Source: Mycoemilia scoparia (lineage: Eukaryota > Kickxellomycota > Kickxellomycetes > Kickxellales > Kickxellaceae). Taken from it: 64,000 nt of DNA. The stretch spans positions 1 through 64,000 of the forward strand of contig JANBPU010000001.1 of NCBI GenBank assembly GCA_027575805.1, read 5' to 3'. Shown one piece after another: positions 46,528-58,021 of this stretch. The position numbers and the translations under genes are program-made. The notes beneath the pieces were generated by a model, which saw only the letters and a list, made by a program, of their open reading frames with translations, did not search any database and was not told the origin of the DNA. Every line of letters begins with the position of its first letter. Positions within the stretch are counted from its first letter, which is position 1.

Positions 46528-46875
46528 ATGTTGAACATTATCCGTATCATCAAACCACGCATTGCTGTTCAGGCCCGCTCCCTTCATCGCCAGGGTATGG
46601 TCGCTGCCCCTGTCGCTATGAACACCGTCCACCGCAACTACACCAAAATTAGCGAGTACACTGCTAGCGACTATCTCAGCCCAGAAGAGTTTGAGAGATT
46701 TCTTGCCGCAAAGAATAAAGAACTTAAGGAGTATTTGAGCGGAGCCGAAGTCAAGGCAGAAGAGATGATGAATAATGGTCACAACTCCATAACAGATGCT
46801 CTTGATGCCGATATGTTTGATGCTCTGGCCAAGGATTTTGCACGCCAATGCAAGGACCACCATCACAATGAGTAA
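46528..46875 (+). CDS. Small putative mitochondrial protein
   Basis: Intronless, 115 residues. The first 40 residues are rich in Arg and hydrophobic residues and poor in acidic ones (MLNIIRIIKPRIAVQARSLH...VHRNYTK), as in a matrix presequence. The rest is acidic and helical (YLSPEEFERFLAAKNKEL, AEVKAEEMM), ending in a His-rich tail CKDHHHNE. I do not recognise a family. Codon bias towards C-ending codons in the first half, a TATA-like box and a CT-rich leader suggest a real, well-expressed gene. It could be a small respiratory-complex subunit or assembly factor, but nothing in the sequence proves that. Confidence 0.7.
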   Translation: MLNIIRIIKPRIAVQARSLHRQGMVAAPVAMNTVHRNYTKISEYTASDYLSPEEFERFLAAKNKELKEYLSGAEVKAEEMMNNGHNSITDALDADMFDALAKDFARQCKDHHHNE

Positions 46876-47796
46876 AGCCAAAGCCCATTTTTAAAGAAAC
46901 ACCTTTGACAGCACCTGCCCTGCAACCTGAGAAGGCGGTAGGCATATGCACATAATCACTCACCCTTGCTCAACCAAGGCTCAAAATCTGTACCAATATA
47001 TATAAATGGCTTATTTCGCACAAGACAGTGGTCGATTCTTTTTCTAGCCTATACCTATACCTCAAAAAGCTGTTTTATAGTAGCCTTTACCCAATCTCCA
47101 TCCAAACTTTCTAGGGATTGGACTTGTATTGTTTATCCCCATTAGTTTTCTTTTGAGGCCCTTTTTGCAACTAAAATAAATCTGTAAGCAAAGCCATTAT
47201 TTTTGCCACTATTGAACACTGTGTTTGAAAATACGCCGGGTTTATAAAAAGTATCAGTTGTCATTTGGCTTCAAGTAACCAATTCGAGAACAGCTGCTAT
47301 AATGAATATATTTGCCGGATCGCACCTCAAATAGCCACCAGCGTTAGATCCTTGCGCAAGAGCCAATTGGAGAAATCTCTTTTATGTGAGTTCGATGCTA
47401 ACCGGCAATAGGCTAGAGTTTGTTGTAAAAGGGAAAAGCCAAAGCACACAGTATATTAAGGATCAGGCATCAGCAGTCACGAAGTTTGCACAAAGAGCAA
47501 ATCATGAGTAGGATGGTAGGCATGGTTTTATTTCATTATCCTGTGATACCTTAACCCCACGCCATGATGAGACAGCTGCAAAGCAGTGCTTAAAAATTGG
47601 TCAAGAATAGACAATTTATCCTTTTGGATTATCTACTTCTACTCACTTAAAATGCAGTGGGATTTTCGTCCATTCGTAGCATCTACATGGATCAAATCAA
47701 ATAAAACTAGTCATAAAGTGATTGGAGTCATCTATTGGGTTTGTTAAAGATTCCCAAAAATGAGCAATTATTTCTGAAGAGTGTCTATTTGCTAGT

Positions 47797-47918
47797 AAGG
47801 GCAGCTATTTTTGAAGTATGACTATTCCATAATAAATGGTAGCCATTCATTTGGCTGTAATAGCCTCTATAAGCGTTGGCCACCAAAAGGTACCTTTCAA
47901 AAAACTATGATCCATATT
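47797..47918 (-). repeat. MITE family A, copy A6
   Basis: AGGGCAGCTATTTTTGAAGT to TACCTTTCAAAAAACTATGA followed by TCCATATT. Contains CATTTGGCTGTAATAGCCTC. Orientation like copies A1 and A2. Confidence 0.65.
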
Positions 47919-48080
47919 ACATTATGGCCAAGAATTTAAAATTTAAAGACTAGACATTTTTGATCTGATCCTCCATAAAAATTGGTTTTCCAAGAACTTC
48001 TGGAGAACCCTACAGTGTGTTTAACTATGTGGATTATGTGATATTTCATGAAATCAGCGAATTTTGAGCTGTCCCTAAAT

Positions 48081-48236
48081 GACAGATCAGTCTCTTCTAA
48101 AAGGGTACTGGTGTATTATCTTGGATACTGACCAATAATCACAAAGACTCCAGCTAAAATGCATGGGTTATTGGCTAATGTTCACGGAATGTATGATGGT
48201 ATGAGCATGTTCCCTTTTGATGGAGAACTAGCCAAA
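48081..48236. repeat. MITE family B, uninterrupted copy
   Basis: CAGTCTCTTCTAAAAGGGTA to CCCTTTTGATGGAGAACTAG, with GACTCCAGCTAAAATGCATG inside. It gives the empty-site reference for the nested insertion at 11.8 kb. Confidence 0.7.
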
Positions 48237-49176
48237 TGTTGTTGCTTTGATTCCGATCACCCCAGAAAGCCACAATGTACCCTGTCGACTAGCAAGAGGA
48301 AACAAACACCATTCTATCAAAACAACACCCAGTCTTGAAGCCCTATCAGCGACGGTTTCGTCATGGCTGGACTGCGTAAAACGACCCCTGCCAAAAGCCG
48401 TAGCAATATTAGCCGACATCAGCAATAATTGACTAGCTGCAACAGCAAATGCCTTGCCTTTCGATTTGTCGCGGAGCTCATTGTTGCTACACCCATGTCC
48501 GCATCCCGCTACATGAGTTTCTTTGTTGCAACCCCTTTACCTTTAACTACAAAGGATCAATGTGTGGATTGGGGGTGTGGAAACCTAGACCCATTGCTTT
48601 AGGTTGACGACCTGCCTGAAAACCTTCATTGCAAAAACGTCCGTATTGAAAAATGAAATTCTGCAGCACATTAGTTGTTCAGTTCTTCAGCCCTGTGCAT
48701 GAGGGGGAGTGTGCGTGCTGATGCATAGGCTTGGCAATAATGCCACTTTCAGAATTCCCAGAGTCGAGCTGGGTTTTGGTGATAGAGGCTGAGATAGAGC
48801 CATATACGTTTCCATTGTTTAAGGCCCACACTGCTGTATTATTGTTTTTGTAAGCTAGTTTATTTGGCACAGTTCCTGCTTAGGAATATGAGCTGGACAT
48901 CAGCTCTATTGTTATCCCGCATATATTTACCATTTGAATATGAATTTATATATTCGTATATATCACTTTTCTTGAGCTACTTGATACTCGGCACTCTTTG
49001 TGAGCAATGACGAGGCCTCAAGAAATCGTCTTTAAATAGAGCTAACATCCTCCTTGCTTAATATGAGGATTAGTACACTCTTCGCAACATTTTGTTTCTT
49101 CGTGATCTCTGTCCGTGCTTCCAGGAACACCACCACTACCACTTAACTCTCAAATTCATTTGATTGCTGCAACAGA

Positions 49177-50058
49177 TTGCCTTACTGCTTCTTTGTTCCC
49201 ACAATGTATATTCCCAACCTCTTCCCCTCTTCTTGGTCAATTGGCTCAACTGCCCGAAAGATTGCCTCCTACACCACCACCACCACTCCCCGTATAAGTC
49301 CATTCTACAACTTATTTGAGCTCAGCATGCCCTCTGATACTAAGGCCGTTGTCTTCGATGTTGGCGGTGTAGTTTCCAAGTCTCCCCTTATCGCTATCAA
49401 AGAATACGAAGCAGAGTTAAAGCTCCCTCCCAACTACCTCAATGTTGCCATCACAAGAAACGGCGAGTATGGAGCCTTCCAGCGCTTCGAGCGTGGAGAA
49501 TTGCGCTATGACGAGTTCATCCGTGTCTGGCACCGTGAGCTTAACGAGATCTACGAAAACAACGCTGCTTATACCAGATATTGGAAGGGGCTCTATGGCG
49601 ATAGGAAAGCAATCCCAGTTCTCCCTACGCAAATAACCATCAACTCAGGCGACCTTTTCAAGCGCATCCTGACTATTACTGAGAAGCCCAACACCGCAGT
49701 TGTGAACTACATCGATGAGCTCAAGAGAAACGGGTACAAGGTTGCCGCCCTAACAAATGACTTTAAGATCGATGGCTTGTATCAGCCCCAGTTTGATCTC
49801 AACCAGATCTTTGACACCGTAATCCAGTCATCTGTTGTTGGAATAAGAAAGCCCGATCCAAGGATATACAGCTTGGTTTGCCAAGAGCTTCATGTCGAGC
49901 CAAATCAGGTAGTCTTTCTGGATGATCTCGCCCAGAATATCAGGGCCGCCGAAAGATTTGGCATGTCTACTATTCGTGTTGAAGTAGACAGAGAAGAGGA
50001 GGCTCTTCAAAGACTCCGTGTCCTTACTACTCCAAGTCTCATCCGTGCCAGACTATAG
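49177..50058 (+). CDS. HAD-superfamily hydrolase, EPHX2-N/ACAD10-like
   Basis: Intronless. The family-like start is ATG 49327 (MPSDTKAVVFDVGGVV, 243 residues). The frame is open back to 49177 with ATGs there and at 49204; the longer forms would add a Ser/Thr/Arg-rich segment that could be a mitochondrial presequence. HAD motif I is FDVGGVV, motif II AALTND, motif III Lys in GIRKPDPRIYSLV and motif IV VVFLDDLAQNI. The cap is short and helical, as in HAD domains of epoxide hydrolase 2, ACAD10/11 and bacterial YihX. The second Asp of the usual DxD is Gly (DVG). YihX-type enzymes with DxG are still phosphatases, so activity is plausible. Substrate unknown. Confidence 0.8.
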   Translation: MPYCFFVPTMYIPNLFPSSWSIGSTARKIASYTTTTTPRISPFYNLFELSMPSDTKAVVFDVGGVVSKSPLIAIKEYEAELKLPPNYLNVAITRNGEYGAFQRFERGELRYDEFIRVWHRELNEIYENNAAYTRYWKGLYGDRKAIPVLPTQITINSGDLFKRILTITEKPNTAVVNYIDELKRNGYKVAALTNDFKIDGLYQPQFDLNQIFDTVIQSSVVGIRKPDPRIYSLVCQELHVEPNQVVFLDDLAQNIRAAERFGMSTIRVEVDREEEALQRLRVLTTPSLIRARL

Positions 50059-51059
50059 CTCGTCTGAAGAGAAGGACAATCTTGTACCCCATCCCTTCTG
50101 GACTGCTGCTGTGATGTCACCAGACAATGCTAGAGCACTTTTTATTTTCAAGTAAAACAGTCCTTTGCTTTTAATCGAATAACTATCAATGTATAACAGA
50201 AAAACTACCCACAATGTAATAAAAGTTGTGACCAAATTTGTACGGTTTTTACGGGTTGCTTTGTAGAGGTCAACTTCAACCCAAAGGCATTCAATACACA
50301 TGTGTTATCTGGGTATGTTGTTCTAAGTGACAAGCTATATATGATCGATTTTCACTACTGATCATCAGCCACAGAATGAATGGCTGTTGGCAGGCCCCAT
50401 CAAAAAGATTTATATACTATGCAAATTTTAATTATAGCAAATACTGACCATGGAGGGAAATGTGGCAATGACCTAGTATGAAAACTGATATATGATCATG
50501 TTTTGGAGGGCAATTTATACCTAATAACTAGTGAAATAAAGTCATGCCAAAAGTGGAACAGTTCTGCTCTCCAATGCCTCATGCGAATTTGGCCCATAAG
50601 CCTTACATTTTAGGCTGAAATTGCAGAGATTATTCCGATACGCTTTAAGAGGACACGGCCAAATTTCTGTACTTGATAAAAATGTCAAATCAACCAATAA
50701 ACCCAAAATTTAAAGAGCATCGTAGAATTATGGTCTTTTTATTGCTGATCAAAAAAATTACGCCTGGTAAAATTTCATAAGCATTTATTAATATTCTTGG
50801 ATATCTTTTTGTACCTTTTGTTCTTTGATCTGTAATATTTTTCGTGAGCCATATCGAAATATCATGCTTGGGGCTCATTTTTTAAGGAGGTCTATAGCAA
50901 ATTCGCAAATGCGGAACACAAAACTATGGTAATTGAAATTTAAAGCACACTTATTTAAATTGAACAGTGAAGGAGCACTTGGCAATGTACATGCAGGTTT
51001 AAAAAGCAACAATAGATAACAAACTAACAAGGATATATTTATTTATATTTAAAAGTGAT
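50059..51059. other. Intergenic region upstream of SUV3
   Basis: Holds a diverged family-B copy (about 50543-50658) and a family-A-like end (about 50490-50515). AT-rich, no gene seen. Confidence 0.5.
50543..50658. repeat. MITE family B, diverged copy
   Basis: Contains TTTGGCCCATAAGCCTTACA and TTTTAGGCTGAAATTGCAG and ends in ACGCTTTAAGAGGACACGG. Useful for reconstructing the outer copy at 2.4 kb. Confidence 0.5.
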
Positions 51060-54000
51060 GTGCTGTGTAGATCACAGAATATCTTATATTTTGTAAAATC
51101 ACCACTGTGGCCGAGCTATCAGAATGCATATATAGCAAGGCATTTTAGCACAACAGATGCTGTAAAGCGAAAAGGAGGGTCTCGAAAAAAGGCTGCTGTC
51201 CATCAAAATAGACGCGTTGCGAATAAAGGTCAGTTTGGACCTGAAAGGATGATCAATGAAATGATCAATGAAGACGAATTAGACGACCACCTGGCAAGAA
51301 GAAGTAAGCTACCTCTATAATAATTTACATGATTTCAGGACCCAAGCTATTTTAAGAAAGATCATACAAAAAGATGCAATGCCTAACCGACTATACAACC
51401 ATTGCAATGGTAAATAATTGATCTTATTAGTCCGATCCATGGTATTAAAGGACTTTGGATCTAAGGCTGAATATCAGAATCGCTGCACTGATATTGGCCT
51501 TTCTGTAAGCACATTTGAAAACTACAAAGACCAGTTTATCCAAGAAGTCAATGATGATGCTATACCAGAGCTAAACCCTGGAGTACTTATACCCGTTATA
51601 CTGCGCGAGGGACTAGGTCAGTATATTAATCATGACAAATAGCAGAAGATGTTAACAAATTTGGCAGCTGAAGCTATATCTAATGAAATGATGTTGCGCT
51701 TTATATAGAGGGAGTCCAAAATCGGTTAATCCCAAACTTCCTTGGATTTCTCGAAAAAGCATCGCCAAAAGATGCAGCCCCAGTGGCAATGGTTAGAGCT
51801 TTGGCTGACTGCAGATACCCACATGAATGGAATCCAGCATCTAGGCTGTTGCAGCGCAAAGTAATAATGCATGTTGGGCCAACAAATTCAGGCAAAACCT
51901 ACTCAGCCATTCAAAAACTCAAAAAGGCGGAGAGCGGAATATATTGCTCTCCGCTGAGACTCCTTGCTTATGAGGTCTTTGTACGTATGAACCGTGAGGG
52001 AATTCCTTGTCGACTTATAACTGGTGAAGAGCGAAGAGAACCAGAAGTTGACGGAAAGCCACTTGAGCTTAAGGTCGGACCATTGGGAAAACCACACATC
52101 CCACTGATGGCATCGACAATTGAGATGGCCAACATTTCTACAAAGTATGATGTCGCCGTTATTGACGAAATCCAGGTCCTCACTGATATGCAGCGCGGAT
52201 GGGCATGGACACAAGCACTTCATGGCCTTCGGGCAAAAGAAATACACCTGTGTGGAGAACCCACAGCGGTACCACTGGTTCAGAGGCTTTTTAAAGTCAT
52301 GAACGAAGATGTAGAGGTTCGTACCTATGACCGCTTGGGATCACTACAGGTCAGCAATGTTGGATTGGGTAGCAAGTGGGTGAATATCAAAAAGGGAGAC
52401 TGTGTCGTTACTTTTTCAAGAAATATGATATTCCAGGTCAAGCGAGACATTGAGCAGTCGACTGGAATGAAGTGTGCTATTGTTTACGGTGGTCTTCCAC
52501 CAGAAACAAGAGCGGAACAGGCAAGGCTATTCAACGACCCGAAGTCCGGATATGATGTTCTTGTAGCTAGCGACGCCATCGGAATGGGCTTAAATTTGAA
52601 CATTAATCGGGTTGTGTTTGAGACTCTCTCGAAGTTTGATGGTAAAGCAATGCGACCGATAAGCATATCCCAGGTTCGACAAATCGGAGGACGTGCTGGT
52701 CGTTACCAAAGTGCATACGATAAAGGGGTGGTCACAACGTAAGTCATACTTTATCTTCCATATTCTGTAAACAAATTACAATGCTTTGTGTAGAAGGTGA
52801 ACAAAATTTATACATGCATGGACGAATTCTTCATTAGACTTCACAACAAAGACCTCCACCACTTAGATAAGCATATAAACATGCTACCACCTCCGCTACC
52901 AGTAAGTTATAATGAAAACAGCAGCTTAGTATCAAGTGAAATATACCAGGCTCAAGCAGCCAAGACAAACATTGATTCTATGTTTTTTTTCTTCAATAGT
53001 CGGCGGGTATCAAGCCACCAACAAACATGATTGAAATGTTTTCCCACCAATTCCCAAACGTCCCATTCTCTAAACTTTGGGTAAGTATTTTTGTAGCACA
53101 CAACAATATAGTAGATTTTGGCTTATAACATTTCAGGTAGGCAGGCAGGCAGGCAGGCAGGCAACCAGTGGCATGCCATTGAGCCATCCATATGTGGTAC
53201 TTCCTTTTTTGGATACCATTCACCACCAACTTTTGCCCAGATTGAAACGAAACGCCGTCAAATCCGACATCTTTATAACTTTCCGCTATTTATTTTTAAT
53301 ATTATGTTTAGCTCATGTTCCAGGATTGCGCCCAAACAACCACAGATTTCCACATGTGCCAATTCAAAGACCAAAAGGTTATTGCGGACTCTATAGAGTC
53401 TATTCCGTTATCGGTTCAAGACAGATATCAGCTAATGTACGCGCCCATTCAAATCCGCGACCCAGATCTGCTAAAGACCGCTGTTGATGTAAGGCCGTTT
53501 AAGTGTATAGCGCGAATGTAATGCTATGCTATAATGAAAATAATATTGTCGAATGAGAGATACGGCATCTAACTGGAACCTTTCTGTCCCGAATAGTTTG
53601 CCCGCTGCATTAGTCGGCGTGTCCAATGCAATATAGAGGATTATGTAGACCTCCCAAGTGAACCGCCAAGGTCAAAAGAGGAAGTCAGTGATTTTGAGAC
53701 ATATCACAGGATATCATCATTGTATCTATGGTTGAGGTAAGCAAAAAGTAGACAGCAAAATGGCAGAAATCATGGCCATATTACAAAGGCCAACAACACC
53801 AAAATATACAATATCTTATTTCTGCTAACGAATCGTGCTGTGTAATATTAAATAATAAATATAGCTACCATTTCCCCTTGACTTTTGTTGAAATCGAAAA
53901 GGCGCGCGAGACCAAGATCCTAACAGAAAAGCATATCCAGGATGGACTGGTGGCAATACATAGCTCTGGTAAAAGGGGCAAGAAAGCAAGAGGAGGTTCA

Positions 54001-54114
54001 ATAGACCAAGGATCAACAAGGCCGAGAAAGCACTTTGACAATATTATTAGCAACAAACCATATGTGTCAAAAGGACATAAAAAGCATGGCACCAAAAGCC
54101 CTCGACATTTCTAG
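51060..54114 (+). CDS. SUV3: Mitochondrial ATP-dependent RNA helicase Suv3
   Basis: Eight exons (51060-51303, 51431-51616, 51709-52738, 52838-52901, 53000-53080, 53312-53488, 53597-53736, 53865-54114) give about 723 residues. The N-terminus resembles a presequence ending ARHFSTT. The helicase core has motif I GPTNSGKT, YCSPLRLLA, DEIQ (motif II), SNVGLGS, VTFSRNMIF, SDAIGMGLNL and QIGGRAGR, followed by the Suv3 C-terminal region (IEMFSHQFP, IPLSVQDRY, YLWLSYHFP) and a basic tail. With the exoribonuclease partner it forms the mitochondrial degradosome. The upstream end is unresolved: no in-frame ATG exists between the stop at 51000 and the presequence, and ATG 51058 is out of frame. The intron before 53000-53311 region contains an (AGGC)n microsatellite. 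Confidence 0.92.
53136..53163. repeat. (GGCA)n microsatellite in a SUV3 intron
   Basis: Six or so tandem GGCA units lie in the intron between exons 5 and 6. Tetranucleotide repeats of this sort are length-variable, so it may be polymorphic. Confidence 0.85.
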
Positions 54115-54476
54115 AAAAATACCATAGAAAAATATTTTTATAATAATGACGATAATAATAATAAGATATATTTCTTTAATGAATAAATCAAAGAAATGGA
54201 GCAACGAGAAAATGAAATGAATGTATCACATATTCGAATTGAAGAGGTAAGTGATACTGTATTTTGAATAGATAAGGGGAAGAAAGACAAGATAGAGTAT
54301 TATTAGTCTTTTCAATAAAGGTGAGCAGATGTTGTAGATAACAATACGAAGAGCTGTGACGTGGAGTACAAAAACCATAGGACCACTTTATGTTTTAACT
54401 GTGTATATGGGTTTATGAAAGCGATTGAGAAGATGGGGCAGGCAAATGGCTGCTGGTAAAAGGAAAAGGCGGGGGT
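54115..54476. other. Convergent gap between SUV3 and RAS2
   Basis: AT-rich 3' flanks of both genes, with an ATAATA-rich stretch near 54141-54165. Nothing else recognised. Confidence 0.5.
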
Positions 54477-55674
54477 TTACAGGATAAGACACTTTGTCTT
54501 TTTCTTGTCCTTCCGCATGCCCGAAATACCACTGCGACCTTGTTGTTTCTCGGTCCTTTGCCGTATCATGCGCACAGTGTTGTAAAAGGCCTTTTCTACA
54601 TTAATACATGTCTTTGCGGAGGTCTCAACAAACACACACCCCAGCCGGCGGGCCATGGCTTGACCTTCCTGATACGATACCTCGCGCTCTTGCACTTTAT
54701 CACACTTATTTCCTACGAGCATCATAGGGACGTTCTCTTCGTCCTTCACGCGAATGATCTGGTCTCGAAATCGCTCAACACGATCAAAAGTTGATCGGGC
54801 CGTGATGGAGTACACGAGAAGGAAGCCTTCGCCATCTCTATTCAAATGAAAGGGGAGGAAGGAAAGATAAATGTTAGTCTCCACTCACTGAGATCCGCAC
54901 TTTTGGTATAGAAGTAGTATAGCTCACAGCAAAGTAACATACCTGATCCACTGGTCACGCAAAGCCGTATATTCCTCTACAATAAAAACAAGATAATTTA
55001 TAGCAAAATGGACACTTTAGCCACGTCTCGTGCTATATGCAAAAAGCAGAAACACCAGTACATGCACATACCTTGGCCAGCAGTGTCAAGAACTTCCAAT
55101 ACGCAGGGCTTATCGTCAATAACAACTTGCTTACGGTAGGAGTCTTCAATGGTAGGGTCGTATGTCTATAGTTGGAAAGGTAGGAATAAGTATGATGTAG
55201 AGCTTGGAGTTTGGAGTTGGCAAGATTGCATATAAACTCGGACCAGGAATTGGAATAATCGGATGCTTACCTCTGTGAAAAGTTAAGTAGGTGTAACATA
55301 GATCAAGGCATTTGATTGTTAGCGCATTTTGGTGGGGATATTATGCATGATTGGGGAGGCAGCGCTACGCTAGCTCAGGTCCAAAAGCTTGTCGCCAAAC
55401 AGAAGCCCAAATCCAACTCGACTAGAGCAGCAGTACAAAAATAACTTACCGACAAAGTGGTTAAGACATAGCTGGATTGTCAGCGCCGTCTATATTGCAC
55501 ACAGATAATGTTCAAAGGCACTTTTGTCAGCACATGCTCGACCAAATAAAACAGGCGGCAGGTCAAGGCCGCCTGGGTCTTGAAGTAAGGCAGTGGCCAG
55601 TTGATAAAAAGCATAGCAATACTGACCTTTCCTACACCACCGTCTCCAAGGACTACCAACTTGTAGAGCATCAT
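54477..55674 (-). CDS. RAS2: Ras-family small GTPase, filamentous-fungal Ras2 type
   Basis: Six exons (55627-55674, 55450-55489, 55271-55272, 55072-55165, 54943-54976, 54477-54837) total 579 nt, 192 residues. G1 is GDGGVGKT (10-17), the effector loop YDPTIEDS (32-39), G3 DTAGQEEY, G4 NKCD and G5 ETSAK. The block [20 protein letters not shown] and [14 protein letters not shown] are typical of fungal Ras2. The C-terminus is Lys-rich and ends CLIL, a CAAX box whose Leu favours geranylgeranylation. Membrane-bound switch for morphogenesis or cAMP signalling (inference). Exon 3 is predicted to be just the two bases AG, which complete Glu30. Without them the frame breaks before the effector loop. 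Two ATGs are adjacent (55674, 55671). Confidence 0.92.
55271..55272 (-). other. Predicted 2-nt micro-exon of RAS2
   Basis: On the minus strand the sequence reads CTTTTCACAG-AG-GTAAGC. The preceding exon ends ...TTT GTC G and the next coding block starts ACA TAC GAC CCT. Only AG inserted between them gives Val-Glu-Thr-Tyr-Asp, the conserved Ras sequence. Acceptor and donor on both sides are strong. Confidence 0.7.
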
Positions 55675-56310
55675 ATTGCTAGAAAACTGCCAGGAAGTGG
55701 AGACTTTAGCAGCAGCACTTGCTTATGTCTGTGTGTTATTCAGGATTTGGTAGAGAATTAGAACCGATTATGTCAGGCTTGGTCAACAATTTAGGGATAC
55801 AGTTAATATGACCGTTTGGGATAGTTGTGTATGCTGACACGCATGCACACCTACTTTCTCTAAGGTATGGTCAGCTCGAGAGACTTCGACTTGGCAAATG
55901 TGAGGCTATGGGATGCGTGATTCGTAGCTAGAAGTTAAGATGGCTAGTAGAATCGAGTCACAGTGGTCAAAGGGAACTAACTAGAGCAAATTGGTTGAAG
56001 AAAGAGAGCAGACAGTCAAAACTTTTAAATAGAGTCTCGATAAGCAGCAACTGCAGTAGATATATAGATATATATATGTATATATGTGAGTATGCAGATA
56101 TAAAGCTGGCTGTGCGATGGCAAAAGAGAAGGAGAAAGATGGATAATTTCGCGGGGAAGGTGAGGCTGAAGAGAAATGGAAAACAAAGCTCGTTATTGCC
56201 AGCAAGTGAAAACAAAAAACACCACGACTGCAAACACTGGTAAGCACGGTCTTCTGACTGTGCCTTTGGGTGAGTCGAAACTGGTCTGTCACTACGACTA
56301 CCCGCTTTCC

Positions 56311-56338
56311 ACTCACACACGCACACACACACACACTC
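56311..56338. repeat. (CA)n microsatellite upstream of RAS2
   Basis: CTCACACACGCACACACACA continuing to ACACTCTC. It lies about 640 bp 5' of the RAS2 start, on the promoter side. Confidence 0.85.
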
Positions 56339-56828
56339 TCTTTATTGTCTATGCCGTCGCCTGAACTTTCCATGCCTGTGTGCGCTATGCTAGCTTGAAG
56401 CCAAACCTCGTACACACTCTACGATCTGAGCTCGGCCTCTATTGTTTTGGGCCACTTTAGACCTGGATCTTTTGCCTAGCATGTACATTTTTGTGCAAAG
56501 GCTTTGATATATCGTCTTTTCTACATCTGCACACGCCATATGCTGAACAAAGTGCTCTTTTTGCGAGGTGTTGGTGCATCCACTGCTATATCCAGGAATA
56601 AACACTCTTTAGTCGACAAAGACTAGTAGAGTAGTAAAGCGCACTGCTCCTTTTGATAGGGTGTTGATATGAGTGCGTTTGGGCTATTTGCGACTCCTTT
56701 TGCTGCTGCAAAGAAGCAGCCATGTACAAAATAGTATCTCCACGGCTGGAAGGCTGAAAGTGTTCCAACAGGCACGCCTGCTTTGGCGCATGGATTGTCA
56801 ATGACACAAGTACGGACAAGGTCGTTGG

Positions 56829-56968
56829 CAAGCTCTCTACCAAACGGGTACTAGAATATTCCCTGCAAATCAGCCCATAACCCATACATTTTAGCTGGAG
56901 CCTCAGCGATGATTGGCTGGTATCAAAGGGAGCTTCCTAGTACCCCTATAGAGGTGACTGCCAGTTGC
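56829..56968. repeat. MITE family B copy
   Basis: CAAGCTCTCTACCAAACGGG, then TCAGCCCATAACCCATACAT and GGAGCCTCAGCGATGATTGG, ending ACCCCTATAGAGGTGACTG. Very close to the copy at 39.7 kb. Confidence 0.7.
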
Positions 56969-58021
56969 TCTGCCTGCAAACACACGTTGTAATTCTTGAA
57001 AGCCTGTATATCATCTCTTCTACACGTGTGTCCGGGGCTGCGACCCCTCTATCGGTATATTCAAAAGCGCTTGTAACACCTCTATGGCCAACACACGCTT
57101 TGTAAGTCTATGGTCTTGGCCGCGTTTTACCCTCACAATCATATATTAGGAGCTCGAATTCTTGAGCCGTTTCTCAAACAGCTTGTCCCTCTCCAGCCAC
57201 AAAAAGGCTCTTGTTGACATGGCGGACCGACTGATTACAGTCTACCTGGGGTACAGCCAAGGTCCCTAATAGCGCCCTTGCAATATGGCCATGGAACATA
57301 TAATATACAACGCATAAAATAAGCCTGGGCTCTCTCTTTACAAAGAACTTTGTCTGCCAGCTTATGAGCTCTTGTCCTGCTCCCCAACTTCCATGCGGGC
57401 TATGCAACATGCACCACTCGATATAAGCCCGCTGTCCATATAGACGCATACATGTACCCATCAAGGAGTTCCATTCCACGTTAGGAAAAATGGATCCGCA
57501 AAATAATAAATTGTAGGCGGTACGTAACTGGGCCTTAAATAGCATGGGCTCCCACACTGTAGGCCTTTGTCCGATTGCAAGCAAAATCCCACCACAGACT
57601 TGCTTGGATGCTGTGTTTTTGAAAATGTCAACACCCCTGTTAGTCAATGTCTGGGCGTGGTGCTTTACCATAAAACATCGGCTATTGGCCACATGGCACA
57701 TACGACTAAATATTGGGCATAACACAAACAGACCAAAAGCCATCCAGCAGCATATCTTTGATTCGCTTTTTAGGTTATAATGCGCAAAAAGCAAATCAAA
57801 CCCGATTTTTGTCACAGAAAGCTGTTTAATAGGGCTTTATATATTGCCTAAAACCCAGTGATCAGTGAGTTGTAATGCCAGACGATGTTGTATGTTGACA
57901 TGGTAAAATCCTTTGTGTTGACCTATTTCTTGATGTATATGGTATATTTGCTGAGGGCCACTCGCAGCCATTGTGTGGCCGACCAGTAGCGAAATTCTAC
58001 CAAATAAACAATAATATAAGA

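Larger units (their letters stand above)
46876..49176. other. Large intergenic region, repeats only
   Basis: 2.3 kb with a family-A copy (47797-47918) and a family-B copy (48081-48236). Opposed open frames of about 60 codons near 48.2-48.4 kb and 48.7-48.9 kb look fortuitous. No gene recognised. Confidence 0.55.

Noticed and set aside
47380..47410. GAGTTCGATGCTAACC as a possible tRNA T-arm
   Set aside because: No acceptor stem, anticodon arm or A-box could be paired around it.
48240..48430. Opposed 60-codon frames after the family-B copy
   Set aside because: Overlapping in both strands with no motif. They look like random open frames in a GC-richer patch.
57174..57815. 213-codon open frame on the minus strand
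   Set aside because: No motif or family resemblance, very rich in Cys, Trp and His, no promoter context, and it lies in a repeat-bearing gap. Probably a chance frame.
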